A stretch of 64,000 bases of DNA from Lottia gigantea (lineage: Eukaryota > Mollusca > Gastropoda > Lottiidae). Of this stretch, positions 1 to 9,616 are shown piece by piece; positions within the stretch are counted from its first letter, which is position 1; each line of letters starts with the position of its first letter. A model generated the notes under the pieces. It made no database searches. It was not told where the DNA came from and saw only the letters and a list, made by a program, of their open reading frames with translations. Location of the stretch: contig NW_008708797.1 in NCBI RefSeq assembly GCF_000327385.1, positions 2,998,851 to 3,062,850 of the forward strand, read 5' to 3'. A program made the position numbers and the translations under genes.

Positions 1-87
1 CAAAATAGTTTTACAAGTGTCAAGGAAATATCAAACCTAACAAACAATAAATTAATATGTTTCCAAACTTATATAGCTAGTACTTAC

Positions 88-3000
88 ATTGTTTGACATC
101 ATTATTGTCATTAATGCTTTATTATGTGAGTTGAAAGCCACATTTAATACTGCTGCTTGAAACAATATAATGAGTGTATGTATGACTACAGTAAAAGATA
201 AGGAAAAGAAAAGAAAAACTTAAACCAGATAAGCAGCATTTAAATTTATTTCCTACTGTTAAGTAAGGAAAAGCACAGTAGACATTATATTTGTTAATTT
301 CCAATCCCAAAAATTGTCAGCATCACTGACAGGTAGATAGTTGTAATAAATTTTATCAAAAATTAGCATAAGTATGTGATATATACATTGAATTTCGTGT
401 ACATTTTTCCAGAACTTGTTTAATATCTTACATACCCTAATAATATAATTTCCAATCAATAGTTCTTTGTTCAGAAAGCCATACATCTTAAATTTTTAAA
501 AGGATACTAACATAAATAATAGATAAAAGAAAATGGGGCAATGTTCCAACATGTTCCCGCTTTCTGTCTCTTGGTTCTGTAGCTGTCCAAAACATAGCAT
601 CTAAAATATCTTGTCCAAAACCAGAAAAAAGCTTATCTGCAACCTGTAGAGCATAACATTAGCAATTATTTTAATTATAACTTCATCTTGTACTTAACTA
701 AAAGCCTCAAGATATTGTAGTAGCACATCAGAACTAAGTTCAAGAGAAACATTAAGGATTTAGGATTGCTGATAAACTAAAATCTTTAATCAAACCTTAC
801 CATTGAAAAAATTTCTATATGTAAATAAGCAAAAAATCCAATAATTTACAGAATGAAAAATTGGGTTAAGGATTAAAATAATGATCAAACTTACATCTAA
901 CATATTGTGTAAAACATATAGCTTAATGACCGCTTGTCCTCTCACCAAATGGTACATCATTGATGTATCAATATAATTAACAATACAACAACAAGAAACA
1001 AATACCAGTCCCTTTAATAAATCACAGATCTGGGCTGATTCCAAATATCTTCTAGAACTGAAAGAAATAGGTTTTTGTTTTAATGTTCATGAACTTATGC
1101 AGAACGACAACACCACTGCCATGTGAAACCATCTGCAGGGACAGCAGCAGCAGTGATAGCCTTTCTTTTTAGTTTCCAACTAGTAAAGGTGCAGGCAAAT
1201 GATTAAATGATTTTTAATATTTATAATACAAAACCTTTCATCAAATGTCAACTCAATATGAACTTGAAAGTCATTTAAGTACAACTTAATAAGCTTATCT
1301 ATAATCTTAACATAGGATTGCAATAGTGAATCAATACAAAATAAAAGTGTGCCTGTTGGAGCTACAAATCAACTTCTATGATGTTAATTGCAGTTTATTG
1401 TAAATGCCATTTCAAACTCCATCACTTTTAAGTTTTCATCACTTAATAATTGGAATGGTATAAACAAAAGCAGCTTCGATAAAAACATAGAAACATGGAA
1501 AACAATTATCATATCAACAAATACAGAAAAAAACATACCCAGATGAAAATAAGCCACAAGGGTGAGTAACCAAGCGTATCAGGGCCATAAGAATTCTCAA
1601 TGGTAAGAAAGTGAAAAGAAATAAGAAGGCATCCACACACTGGAAGAATCCATAAGCACAGAACTGAAAATAGATTGGGTAAGGATAAAGAGTATAATGC
1701 ACTAGTTGAATAAAAAAGTGAAAATAATAGCCCCTGTAAATTTTCTTCACAAATTGTATTTGATTTGATGTGCGCCAAATTTTTCCACCAATGACCACAA
1801 AAGAATCTGATATACCAGTAGTCATTTAAAGATGTTAAAAACCAGATGTTAGAGCTAATTTTCAACTTTTCAGAATGTAAATCTTGCGCTCAGTACTCAT
1901 GCAAATCAACAAAAAACCTCTAATATATTCCATATTCAGATTGTTTATAATATGTTATATTTGCATGAAAGAATATCAACTGTATCATGAAATTGACAAC
2001 AGTTAGTTGAAATGAAGGAGAACCTGACTTCAGATTTTAATTCTGAGCCATATATATTTCAAATTCTGCTCTATAATACCTCTTGGGATCTTAATCAAAA
2101 TGACTCTTTGTTCACGAGTGCACTTAACAGGTGTCAAAACTATACGGCAGAATCCCTCTATAATCCAAGAAATCCATAAAAATAAAGTAAAAATCCATGA
2201 AACTAAGTACTTTTAAAACACAATTAGAAGCGTGTTTTAATAATTACTTAGTTAAATGAATACACTGTGTTTTATACAGAATGTATTCTTTAGCAACAGG
2301 TAAGTCCAAATGATGAATATATATTGACCAAGTTTGATTATAATTTATGATATACTAAATATCTTGACTACCTTTTCATATTCTCTAGGTGTTTTCATAA
2401 AAGTATAAACTCTTTCTCTTCTTTCTGCATACTTAGATTCATCTCTTTCTAATCTGTAACCTCTTGTTAGCTCAGAACTTATATATTCTAACACAGACAA
2501 ACTGGCTGAAAACATATTCTTACATCTATAATTTCTGTTCAGATCAATTTAAATACAATTTAATTCTCTTCTCAACAATATATATTCTTGGGATTTTATC
2601 ACGAATTGGGACTAGTCCAAAACATCTGCCTCTATTCCAACTTCTGATAGCTAATGTGAAGACAGCTAGCCAGGCAAGGTAATATACCATATACTGTTAT
2701 ACTATATATATACTGTTTATTTAAAGTCAAATCTGCCAGTGGGCGTATATTATATACGCCCACTGGCAGATTTGACTTTAAATAAACGCGTATATTATAT
2801 ACGCCCACTGGCAGATTTGACTTTAAATAAACAGTACAGTAACAATTACAACTATGAAGCTTCAGTTTTATACTTCTTTTCAATTTTTGGAGGTGATGCT
2901 GTATAATATTACCAAGTTTAATCAAAGTCTTCTAGATTGTTTACAGGCTAAAACTTGAACGCATTTTTAAGTACAAGGGCAATAACTATCATTTTTCAAT

Positions 3001-3892
3001 TTTTCTGATTTTCAATTGGGTTCATTCTTGGATGTTAACAACACTCACACCAAGTTTCGTCAAAATCTGTCAATAATTCAACCTTATAGAGTGTTTAAGG
3101 GCTACAAATTTAATGCTTTGTTTAATCAAGAACAAGGGCAATAACTCATAGTAAATATTTTTAGATTCTTCTAATTTTTGATAGGCTTCATCTTTAGTTG
3201 ATTGCAAACACTCACACCAAGTTTCATCAAAATTCGTCAAGAATTATGACTTCTGGAGTGTTTACTCCATACTAATTATTTTTTGGATTTTTTGGATTTT
3301 CAATTGGTCCATATTTGGGTGATATCAAACACTCACACAAAGTTTCAAAAAAAATCTGTCCAGAATTGCATCTTCTAGAGTGTTAACGAGCATTTTAAGA
3401 ACAAGGGCAATAACTCATACTAAATATTTTTCGATTTTTCTGATTTTCAATAGGGTTCATACTTGGGTGATTACAAACAATCATACCAAGTTTTGTCAAA
3501 ATCAGTCAAAAGGTGCAGAGAAATCTCCAATAAACAGGGCCATGTTTTTCTGACACTACTTAGTTACAGCAGTCTGCCGACAAATGTCCAAAGAGTTATT
3601 TAATTAAGGGCAGATGAGAGCAGTATTCGGTAATGTTAACATGACTTTGCCTATTTGTTCTACTTGCGAATCTGATAAAAAAGTACTCTTCTAAGAGAAA
3701 ACTCGCTGTGTGAAAATTTTCTCATTGTATTTTGTCGTTAGTTGAACTTGAAGTGTCGATTTAATAAATGAATTGAGGCTATGGATGGGTATAGGAAGAT
3801 ATGATAAAACGAACCAGCCACATACCACCGTTTGTTTTCTCTTTTGAATCAAAGTTGCTTGATTCCTTTGGTTCCTTAAAAGAGCTTGACAT
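88..3892 (-). CDS. TAPT1: TAPT1-type ER/ciliary membrane protein, 5' part of gene (3' end off the window)
   Basis: Exons, in gene order on minus: 3892-3826, 2477-2372, 1663-1539, 1057-895, 643-508 and 185-88. All have GT-AG junctions. From the exon at 2477 onward the phases agree and the translation follows vertebrate TAPT1 throughout: SELTRGY and ERRERVY, then DAFLFLFTFLPLRILMALIR, then the hallmark SMMYHLVRGQAVIKLY, FGQDILDAMFWTATEP and NVAFNSHNKALMTIMMSNN. The start codon at 3892 opens a 22-codon Ser/Lys-rich first exon (MSSSFKEPKES). Its phase does not fit the next exon, so one linking exon between 2478 and 3825 is missing from this model; that interval holds a repeat insertion. The gene continues past position 1 with about the last third of the protein. 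TAPT1 (yeast EMP65) is a multi-pass membrane protein of the ER and ciliary base, involved in trafficking and skeletal patterning in vertebrates. Family assignment is firm; exon 1 is less sure. Confidence 0.9.
2131..2340. repeat. Dispersed foldback repeat, copy 1 (in a TAPT1 intron)
   Basis: This stretch shares its order and much of its sequence with 23332-23543. Both start with GTGTCA and AGAATCCCTCTATAATCC, have a hairpin-forming AT core (ATAATTATT/AATAATTA), and end near GTCCA-N-TGATGAAT. It looks like a short non-autonomous transposon. It ends about 30 bp from TAPT1 exon 2372-2477. Confidence 0.6.
2608..2671. repeat. Solo end of the long-TIR MITE seen whole at 19967-20725
   Basis: ACTAGTCCAAAACATCTGCC followed by TCTATTCCAACTTCTGATAG matches the left terminal repeat of the element at 19967-20070 (TTAGTCCGAAATATCTACC then TCTATTCCAGCCTCTGATGG). 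Only the outer part of the end is present. Confidence 0.5.
2715..2832. repeat. Perfect 36-bp-arm palindrome plus a third copy of the same arm
   Basis: The arms at 2715-2750 and 2752-2787 are exact reverse complements with a single T between them. After three extra bases and a short AT spacer, the right arm recurs in direct orientation at 2797-2832. The arm (GTTTATTTAAAGTCAAATCT, then GCCAGTGGGCGTATAT) is the 3' end of the dispersed TATACGCCCAC element family. Three ends are therefore stacked head-to-head and head-to-tail. Confidence 0.9.
2715..3520 (-). mobile_element. Dispersed TATACGCCCAC element, copy A, 5'-truncated, in a TAPT1 intron
   Basis: Read on minus, it has about four degenerate units: CTCTAGAAG(T/G), a Gln-poor AT run, GAAACTTGGTGTGAGTG, AAYCACCCAAGGATGAA, GAAAATCAGAAAAAT, and GAGTTATTGCCCTTGTTCTT. 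The right end is the GCCAGTGGGCGTATA terminus at 2715-2750. The left (TTTTTATACGCCCACATG) end is missing. No coding capacity is visible. Confidence 0.75.
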
Positions 3893-4742
3893 TTTTATTC
3901 CTGTATCATATACAATCTATCTAGCCTAATTTCAACAACATACTCTTTATTCAAATTCCACTTAATGAACTTGAAGACTCCAGACGGAAGCGAAAAAGGT
4001 CTGTGCGTGTTCACTCTGTAGACCGTACTATTTTCAATCACCTGTTAAGGTAGTCCGAAAATGTCCAAATACTTTTATGATATGTGAGCAATGAGCATAA
4101 ATATTACGTCTGTCTCTTCAACTGTCGAGGAATGAGAATACATCATAAGTAGAATATCAACATCTGCGCAACAAGATGGTTTGTAATCAACTTGACAGGA
4201 TCACTGTTATTAAAGTAGACATGTTGTCAAAATCATTATGGTAGACATGAAATGAATCTTATGTCCGTCAAAAACGGTTTGGAGAATACAGATTAGCTAG
4301 GTGAAGATGATAAAGAACTGGATTTAATAGAAGACATTTTTAATCCTTTATTCATAAAAATGTTGGCGAATTGTCGTTAAAAGAATTATCATTTTAATTA
4401 AACACAAAAAAAACTGTTATAATGTATTGATTAATAAACTCTTACGATATTACAAAAACTCCCTCATCATTTCAACACCCTTAACACCCCCAACTTAATA
4501 CAATCTAAATGATGTAGGCCCAGACCTAAATTATGTTTAGAATTTCTATCTATTTCATAAACATGTTTTTGCATAGGGGGCTCTTGTCCTATCTTAATAT
4601 TTGAGCGAAATAATCTCGTTGAATTCTGATGGTTTTTTGTTGAATATGTCGAATGTCAGTCGTAAATCGTAAAATAAAATGCATTAAATATCACACGAGA
4701 TATAAATTTTTCGTTTGCTGTGCTATACAGACCCATATTTCA
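3893..4742. other. Gene-free stretch upstream of TAPT1
   Basis: No ORF, exon-like segment or clear repeat is visible. It should contain the TAPT1 5' UTR and promoter, but no TATA box or other element stands out. Confidence 0.5.
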
Positions 4743-6096
4743 TATTTTGACAGGCAAAAGAAAGTTTTCACCGACTTCATTTGACCACACACCAAAGTCA
4801 AAGGCATATGTGAGATATATGATGATTGATTTATAAACAGAAATCATTTTCCTTGAATTAGAATGAAAATGCATTGTAATACCGATATTCAATTCTCCGC
4901 AATACACAAAGGAAGAGTCAAGGGGTCAAAATTAAAAATTACAAAAACCAGAATTCATTGCAAAATTGCATAAAGAGTTCATTCCATGACAGTAGTCAGG
5001 AAAAAACTTCATCAATAACGAGTGTGGTCACCCTGGGCAAACATGCACGCAAACACACGCCTCCTCATTGACGTCGTCTGGCGGCGGATAACGTCAACAG
5101 GAATCATGTTCCAGAAGTTCAATAGAGTCTGTTCAAGTTCCTGTCAGTTCACTGGAGGCGGTACATATTGTTTCAGCTGACCATCAAGATGATCCCAGAG
5201 ATGTTCAATGGGGTTCATATCTGGAGAACAAGGAGGCCAGGGCAATACTTCGGACAATATGAGGCCTTGTGTTGTCTTGTTGTAAAATCAATCCCCTTGG
5301 CCGCTGTTGAATAAAAGGCACTACAACAGGTCTCAACACTTTATCAATATATCGCTGAGCGTTCAGATTTCCTCGGATGATAACCATCCGTGTTGTAATC
5401 TAGCCACAAATGCCAACCCATATCATGACGCCTCCACCTCCAAACGAGTGAACTTCTGTGATGCAGTTTGACGCCAGTCGCCATCCACTTCGACGAAAAA
5501 CTCGAACCGTGCCATCGTTCCTGAACAGACAGAACCGACTTTCAATTGTAAAGAGCACCTTCGCTCAGTCACGTCGCTGCCACCGACGTGCAGTTCGTGC
5601 GCATTGCAGTCTGGGTTGAAGATGTAGACGGGTCATCGCCATTCCACGGAAGGGTCGGTAGGCTCGTAAGCCAACTGAAAGAAGTCGTCGAGGGACTGTT
5701 TGTCTGCCGATGACATGACCTAGTGCTGTTGCTGCTGTCGACGCCGCCGTCACCTATAATTATGTCTGAAGATGAATCCCCCGGATGTAGCGGTCGTTGG
5801 CCGTTGTTGTCTCTCTCGGTCTTCCCGATCTTGGTCTGTCTTGGGTCTTGGGAGCCGGATTATCATATTGCTGATGGTGATCTGGGAGCAGTTGAAGGTT
5901 GTAGCTATCTGTCGTTGAAAAGCCCACATATTGGCAATACCGATCGCGTTGCGCTTGCGTTAGTCTTGGCATACTTTTGGTGGTTTTTAGCTTACTGAAT
6001 GACTGTTCTGTCCAACTTCGGTATTTATGCCGTTTGCTTTTCTGTTTTTTATACAACGATTTTTAAAGTGAAAACTTTCTTTTGCCTCTCAGTTTA
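4743..6096 (-). mobile_element. Tc1-like DNA transposon with terminal inverted repeats
   Basis: The 20-bp AGGCAAAAGAAAGTTTTCAC at 4752-4771 is repeated exactly in inverted form at 6068-6087. These bracket a decayed transposase about 240 bp inside the left end and about 95 bp inside the right end. Weaker similarity extends outward to TA dinucleotides at 4743 and 6095, which fit the TA target of Tc1/mariner. Total size is about 1.35 kb. Confidence 0.8.
5012..5972 (-). pseudogene. Tc1-like transposase, decayed
   Basis: Read on minus from ATG at 5972. An N-terminal helix-turn-helix region (MPRLTQAQRDR, then RPRSGRPRETT followed by DRYIR) is followed by VPRRLLSVGLRAYRPFRG. The DDE region has GGGGVMIWVGI, LNAQRYIDKVLRP, LQQDNTRPH and WPPCSPDMNPIEHLWDHL, and the protein ends MRRRVFACMFAQGDHTRY before TGA at 5012-5014. 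Family members have about 340 codons, so length is near full. It is broken by an in-frame stop after VPPPVN, a stop in the linker before TTRMVIIRG, and a net +1 shift across its length (961 nt). No function is expected. Confidence 0.9.
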
Positions 6097-7061
6097 TATT
6101 GAACCCTCAATAAAAACTTATATGAGAATTATAAATATTGCTTTAAAACTGTCGTCAATGATATCAAAAGAATGCATGTTTGTTGTGTTAATTATAAAAA
6201 AAAGAAATAAGGAACCAATTTATGCGATCATATTTTACCTGCAACATTTATCTGGCAATCTATTTAATTATATTGATGTATGAGTAGGCCTACTATTAAG
6301 ATGATAAGGAGAATAGATTCTTAATATCTTCCTGCTTTACGCTTTACAATTTGGTTTTGATTTTAGTTAGAATCTTCAAGAAAAACTTAAAAATTTGTTT
6401 GTGTGTTTGGCTCAAACGACAACAGGGGTAAAACTGGGTGACTTTAATTGTTTCTTCAAACACATTGGAATTTATTGTCGCTAAGACAAAGAGATTTCAT
6501 ATGACTCAATACTATGTGTCTTAACCTAATTTTTAGGAAAACTGTGTTTGTGTCATAAAAAATTTCATGTATATAAATTTTCGCCCCTTAAATGTCACAC
6601 TGAACTTGGTATTAGGAATACATTAACTTCATTGGGCTCTTTTCTTATATCACAGCATGGAGCGAATTGATTGGATGGTACACTAGCGAATACAACCAAT
6701 CAAAAAGACTGCACACATTACGGCTTAAATTAACAAATTTTTTGTCAAGGTTCTGATGGTCTGTATCGATAGCGTACTACCCAATCAAAGCGTTGCATCT
6801 TCAAATGCATCTTGATGCATGAAAAGAGATGAAGTCAAGGTATTACACGCAGTTCGTAATAACTTGAAATTGTGAAGATGAGTGTGACTTCGACATATAT
6901 TCCAGATTGGAAATTTAATATTCAATCAAGCCTAATAATGTATCTTCTTTAAAGCAGACCAACTGGAATGTTGATATCACCTCTCCAAGCCAACATTCAT
7001 GATTATTCGGAAAGTTTAATTAAGTAGTATGAGATATAGCCTATACCACGGCTTTTACGAG
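6097..7061. other. Gene-free stretch
   Basis: AT-rich sequence with no supported exon. The short ORF at 5999-6283 has no recognizable similarity and crosses the end of the Tc1 element. Confidence 0.5.
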
Positions 7062-7201
7062 TTAAAGGGACAGATGCCATTTTGGGGGATTGATTTGAGT
7101 CTTGAAATATGTAAACAGTCTTCAGAAGTAGCAGGCAGGGGCCAAAAAAAATTTTCCCGATGGGGCTACAGATCATCCTTTCACTATGTTGAATAACAAA
7201 T
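7062..7201 (+). mobile_element. TTAA-flanked MITE, left end, cut by the assembly gap
   Basis: TTAA then AGGGACAGATGCCATTTTGG, followed by GGATTGATTT and GTCTTCAGAAGTAG, matches the left half of the complete MITE at 48774-49120. The right part is missing or lies in the N run. Confidence 0.7.
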
Positions 7202-7251
7202 NNNNNNNNNNNNNNNNNNNNNNNNNNNNNNNNNNNNNNNNNNNNNNNNNN
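7202..7251. other. Assembly gap (50 N)
   Basis: Fifty undetermined bases, probably a scaffold gap of placeholder size. It lies between a MITE end and the inner end of a LINE relic, so the missing DNA is probably repetitive. Confidence 1.
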
Positions 7252-8199
7252 AAGGATATATTTGTTTGTTATAGGTGGAGTTTTTATTAAATTTCCAATA
7301 AGATTGACGATCTTTACGCTTTTACTTAAAGTATTTAATTTAGAATTTAAATCCATGAAATACTGGGATTTGGCAGTCTTTTCGTGTCACATTTTGCAAC
7401 AGAACTCTTATCTTCTTTCAATTTTAATTTGTTCTTCATGTAATTGCGTCTAGCAGTTCGATATTCATTATTGAACCAAATATTTGGTCATGGTGCTTAC
7501 GTGTATTGTTCAATTTTCTTTCAAAGCCGGCCAATTTTGCTGATTCAAGAATAATATTGCAAAGGTTAAGCGTTGTTATTAATATTGCTTTGATTGGGTG
7601 TGTTACCAATGCTTAATTCTTTCTGTATGGTTTTATAGTCAATAGTTCCTGTATCTCCATTAATGTGAAATCGCCAAATCCGGTGCCGCTTCCATATCTC
7701 CCTTACAATTAATAAATTTACAGGTCGGCACAACTCTTACAGTTTGTATCCATTATTGTTTAAGTTCCTATCTTTGTTGCATCTATAGTTTATATTTCCA
7801 GATTGCACACTATTATCATAGTTTGGATTACATAATTCATCTTCAAAAAGGAAAAGGAATTAACAACCTTTCCTTGTATCTGTAAAATGTCTGTTGCTTC
7901 GCCTGTGCTAGAATTAAAGTCACCTATTATTAAAACAGGTTGTTTGTATATTGCCTAAAATCGTGATATATCTTCAAATAATTTATCAAATGTTTTATGA
8001 TAAATAGGGCCTTCGTGGGGGATATAAACGGAACCAAGGATACATTTATTTACACTACCATCCATAAAAATGTCTCAGATTGGATTTGTGATTCATTAAG
8101 TAGTTTAACATTTCCTTCACCAGGATACATATACCATGTATAGTCCTCCCTATTTGTGTTTCGTATTTGTGGATTGTGGGCAATAAGGAATTGCCTTGT

Positions 8200-8469
8200 C
8201 GTTTATGTCCTATTTTTTGTCCAGTTTTAATTGGGCTTACCATTTATTCCATTGGCTATAAGCTTATTAAATATAGTAGCTCTATCTAGGATATCGAAAC
8301 ATTTTCTATAGTAAAAGAATGCTCAGTAAACTCGTTTTTTTATGATGTAAGTATAGATCAATCAGTGCATGCAGGGTAAATATGTGCTCATGAGTGGAAA
8401 AGCATTTCGGGAATCCGGCTTGGTTTTGTTCGTTTATGTCCTATTTTTTGTCCAGTTTTAATTGGGCTT
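8200..8469. repeat. 38-bp direct repeats bracketing the LINE RT piece
   Basis: CGTTTATGTCCTATTTTTTG continuing as TCCAGTTTTAATTGGGCTT occurs at 8200-8238 and again at 8431-8469, identical over 39 bases. The 192 bp between them (8239-8430) is the misplaced reverse-transcriptase fragment. Confidence 0.9.
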
Positions 8470-8787
8470 TATCACCTATATCTCTATCTTCTTTCAACTT
8501 CAGTTATTAGGACACGTCGACGCTCACGTATTTCCCGTGGAGCTGCTCAAATACAGAGAAGGGGCTTTCCCTGAGTAGCCGCCTTGCAACACGCAAACAT
8601 GGTCTCTATCTTTTCGCCTTTCAAATATTGCGATAATAATGCTTGAATTTCCATCAGAACGTTTTTTTCAATCTATGGTTCACTTCAAGTTTAAAGTTAT
8701 CATCATTTTTTAACAAATTTGGCACTCTCTGCCAGCACATTGTCCCTATCATTTTCAGTAGCTGAGATCCTTTCTTCAACGATCGTG

Positions 8788-9124
8788 GGAGCCGCGGTGG
8801 ATCAGTGAGTTAGACGCTTGCTCGCTAACCTGAAGGTCCAGGGTTCAATCCCGGCATAGGTCGAGATAATACCTTTGGATTTTTCAATCCGGTTTCCCCC
8901 TGTCAGTGATGCAGGTAGTGGGGCTGACATGGAAAAAGCGTCTAGTCGTTCGGATGGGACAATAAACCGAGGCCCCGACAGTTGGAAATCGAAAAAGAGC
9001 AGGCTAATGCCACTGTCCTGGCAAAATTTCCCTCCTCGCACTCTGCATGGCGTTGCCCGTCTTCATTAGCCCACATGGTGCAGAAAAGTAGGACGTAAAA
9101 CTCCTTTCATTTCATTTCATTTTT
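8788..9124 (+). mobile_element. tRNA-derived SINE with 13-bp target-site duplications
   Basis: The head (AGCCGCGGTGGATCAGTGAG, then TTAGACGCTTGCTCGCTAAC) and GGTCCAGGGTTCAATCCCGG look like a tRNA with A-box and B-box promoter (GGTTCAATCCC at about 8829-8840). A central domain with TCGTTCGGATGGGACAATAA and ACCGAGGCCC follows, then a tail of repeated TTTCA/T (about 9104-9122). TTCAACGATCGTG lies on both sides (8775-8787 and 9125-9137) as target duplications. It sits inside the older LINE. The central domain resembles the conserved cores shared by invertebrate SINE superfamilies, but the superfamily was not verified. Confidence 0.9.
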
Positions 9125-9367
9125 TTCAACGATCGTGTGGTCGAAGTCCATGTTACTTAATTTATCGGAATGTATCTTAGCTTCACGTCAAGTTCATTCA
9201 TATTTGACTCCATCCATGCGAATTTCGTCCCAATGGCATGTAGTCTGTAATTGAGTGTTTAGTTTTTGAAGTTTAACATATATATCAGATAGGACCGCTT
9301 CCAAAGACCAAGGTGGGGCTACTGGGTTTGTTGCAGGGACTACAGGTAGTGGGGGGCTTGCTATATT

Positions 9368-9455
9368 CGCTTTGTGTACGCTTTGTGTACACTTGTTTGC
9401 GCTTTGTTTACGCTTGTTTGCGCTTGTTTGCGCTTGTTTGATCTTGTTTGCGCTT
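9368..9455. repeat. Short minisatellite, unit about 10 bp (GCTTGTTTGC)
   Basis: GCTTTGTGTAC and CGCTTGTTTG are repeated about eight times. On minus this encodes the (S)ANK(R/C)KQ-like repeats of the LINE ORF1 N-terminus, so the repeat may have grown inside that ORF. Confidence 0.8.
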
Positions 9456-9616
9456 TTTAGTCGGACCCTTGTTTGTTGACTCTGTGACAATATTGACGTG
9501 ATGTTATTCAAGATTACTATATTATATATCAAATTGAATATTTAATAGAATATTGAATGTGTAGCTGGAAAGATAACTTGAATTCAATCTAGTATCCTAA
9601 CATTCAACTGTAGACA

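Larger units (their letters stand above)
7252..9535 (-). mobile_element. Decayed LINE (ORF1, misplaced RT piece, endonuclease) with nested SINE
   Basis: On minus, 9532-9194 reads as a Lys/Gln/Ser-rich ORF1 N-terminus followed by a coiled-coil-like IYVKLQKLNTQLQ. About 8790-8480 continues ORF1 (TIVEERISATENDRDNVLAE, then REIRERRRVLITEVE, the usual C-terminal ORF1p block). About 8425-8240 is an RT piece (QAGF, STHEHIFTLHALIDLYL, FDILDRATIFNKLIANGING). About 8060-7840 is the endonuclease (LGSVYIPHEGPIYHKTFDKL, VLIIGDFNSSTGEATDIL), followed by GSGTGFGDFTLMEI and WFNNEYRTARRNYMKNKLK to about 7300. The usual order is EN then RT, so the RT piece is out of place. There are many stops and shifts. The element runs into the gap. 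The clade was not resolved. Confidence 0.8.

Noticed and set aside
1509-1865. 118-aa minus-strand ORF (MKISSNIWFLTSL...) overlapping a TAPT1 exon
   Set aside because: It is a different frame of the same region. The TAPT1 frame, with proper splice sites at 1539-1663, explains the locus.
2131-3520. CRISPR-like array, because of regularly repeated units
   Set aside because: Units are degenerate and continuous without unique spacers, and the genome is an intron-bearing eukaryote.
8818-8850. A functional tRNA gene
   Set aside because: The tRNA-like head lacks a proper acceptor stem and continues into a SINE body with target duplications.
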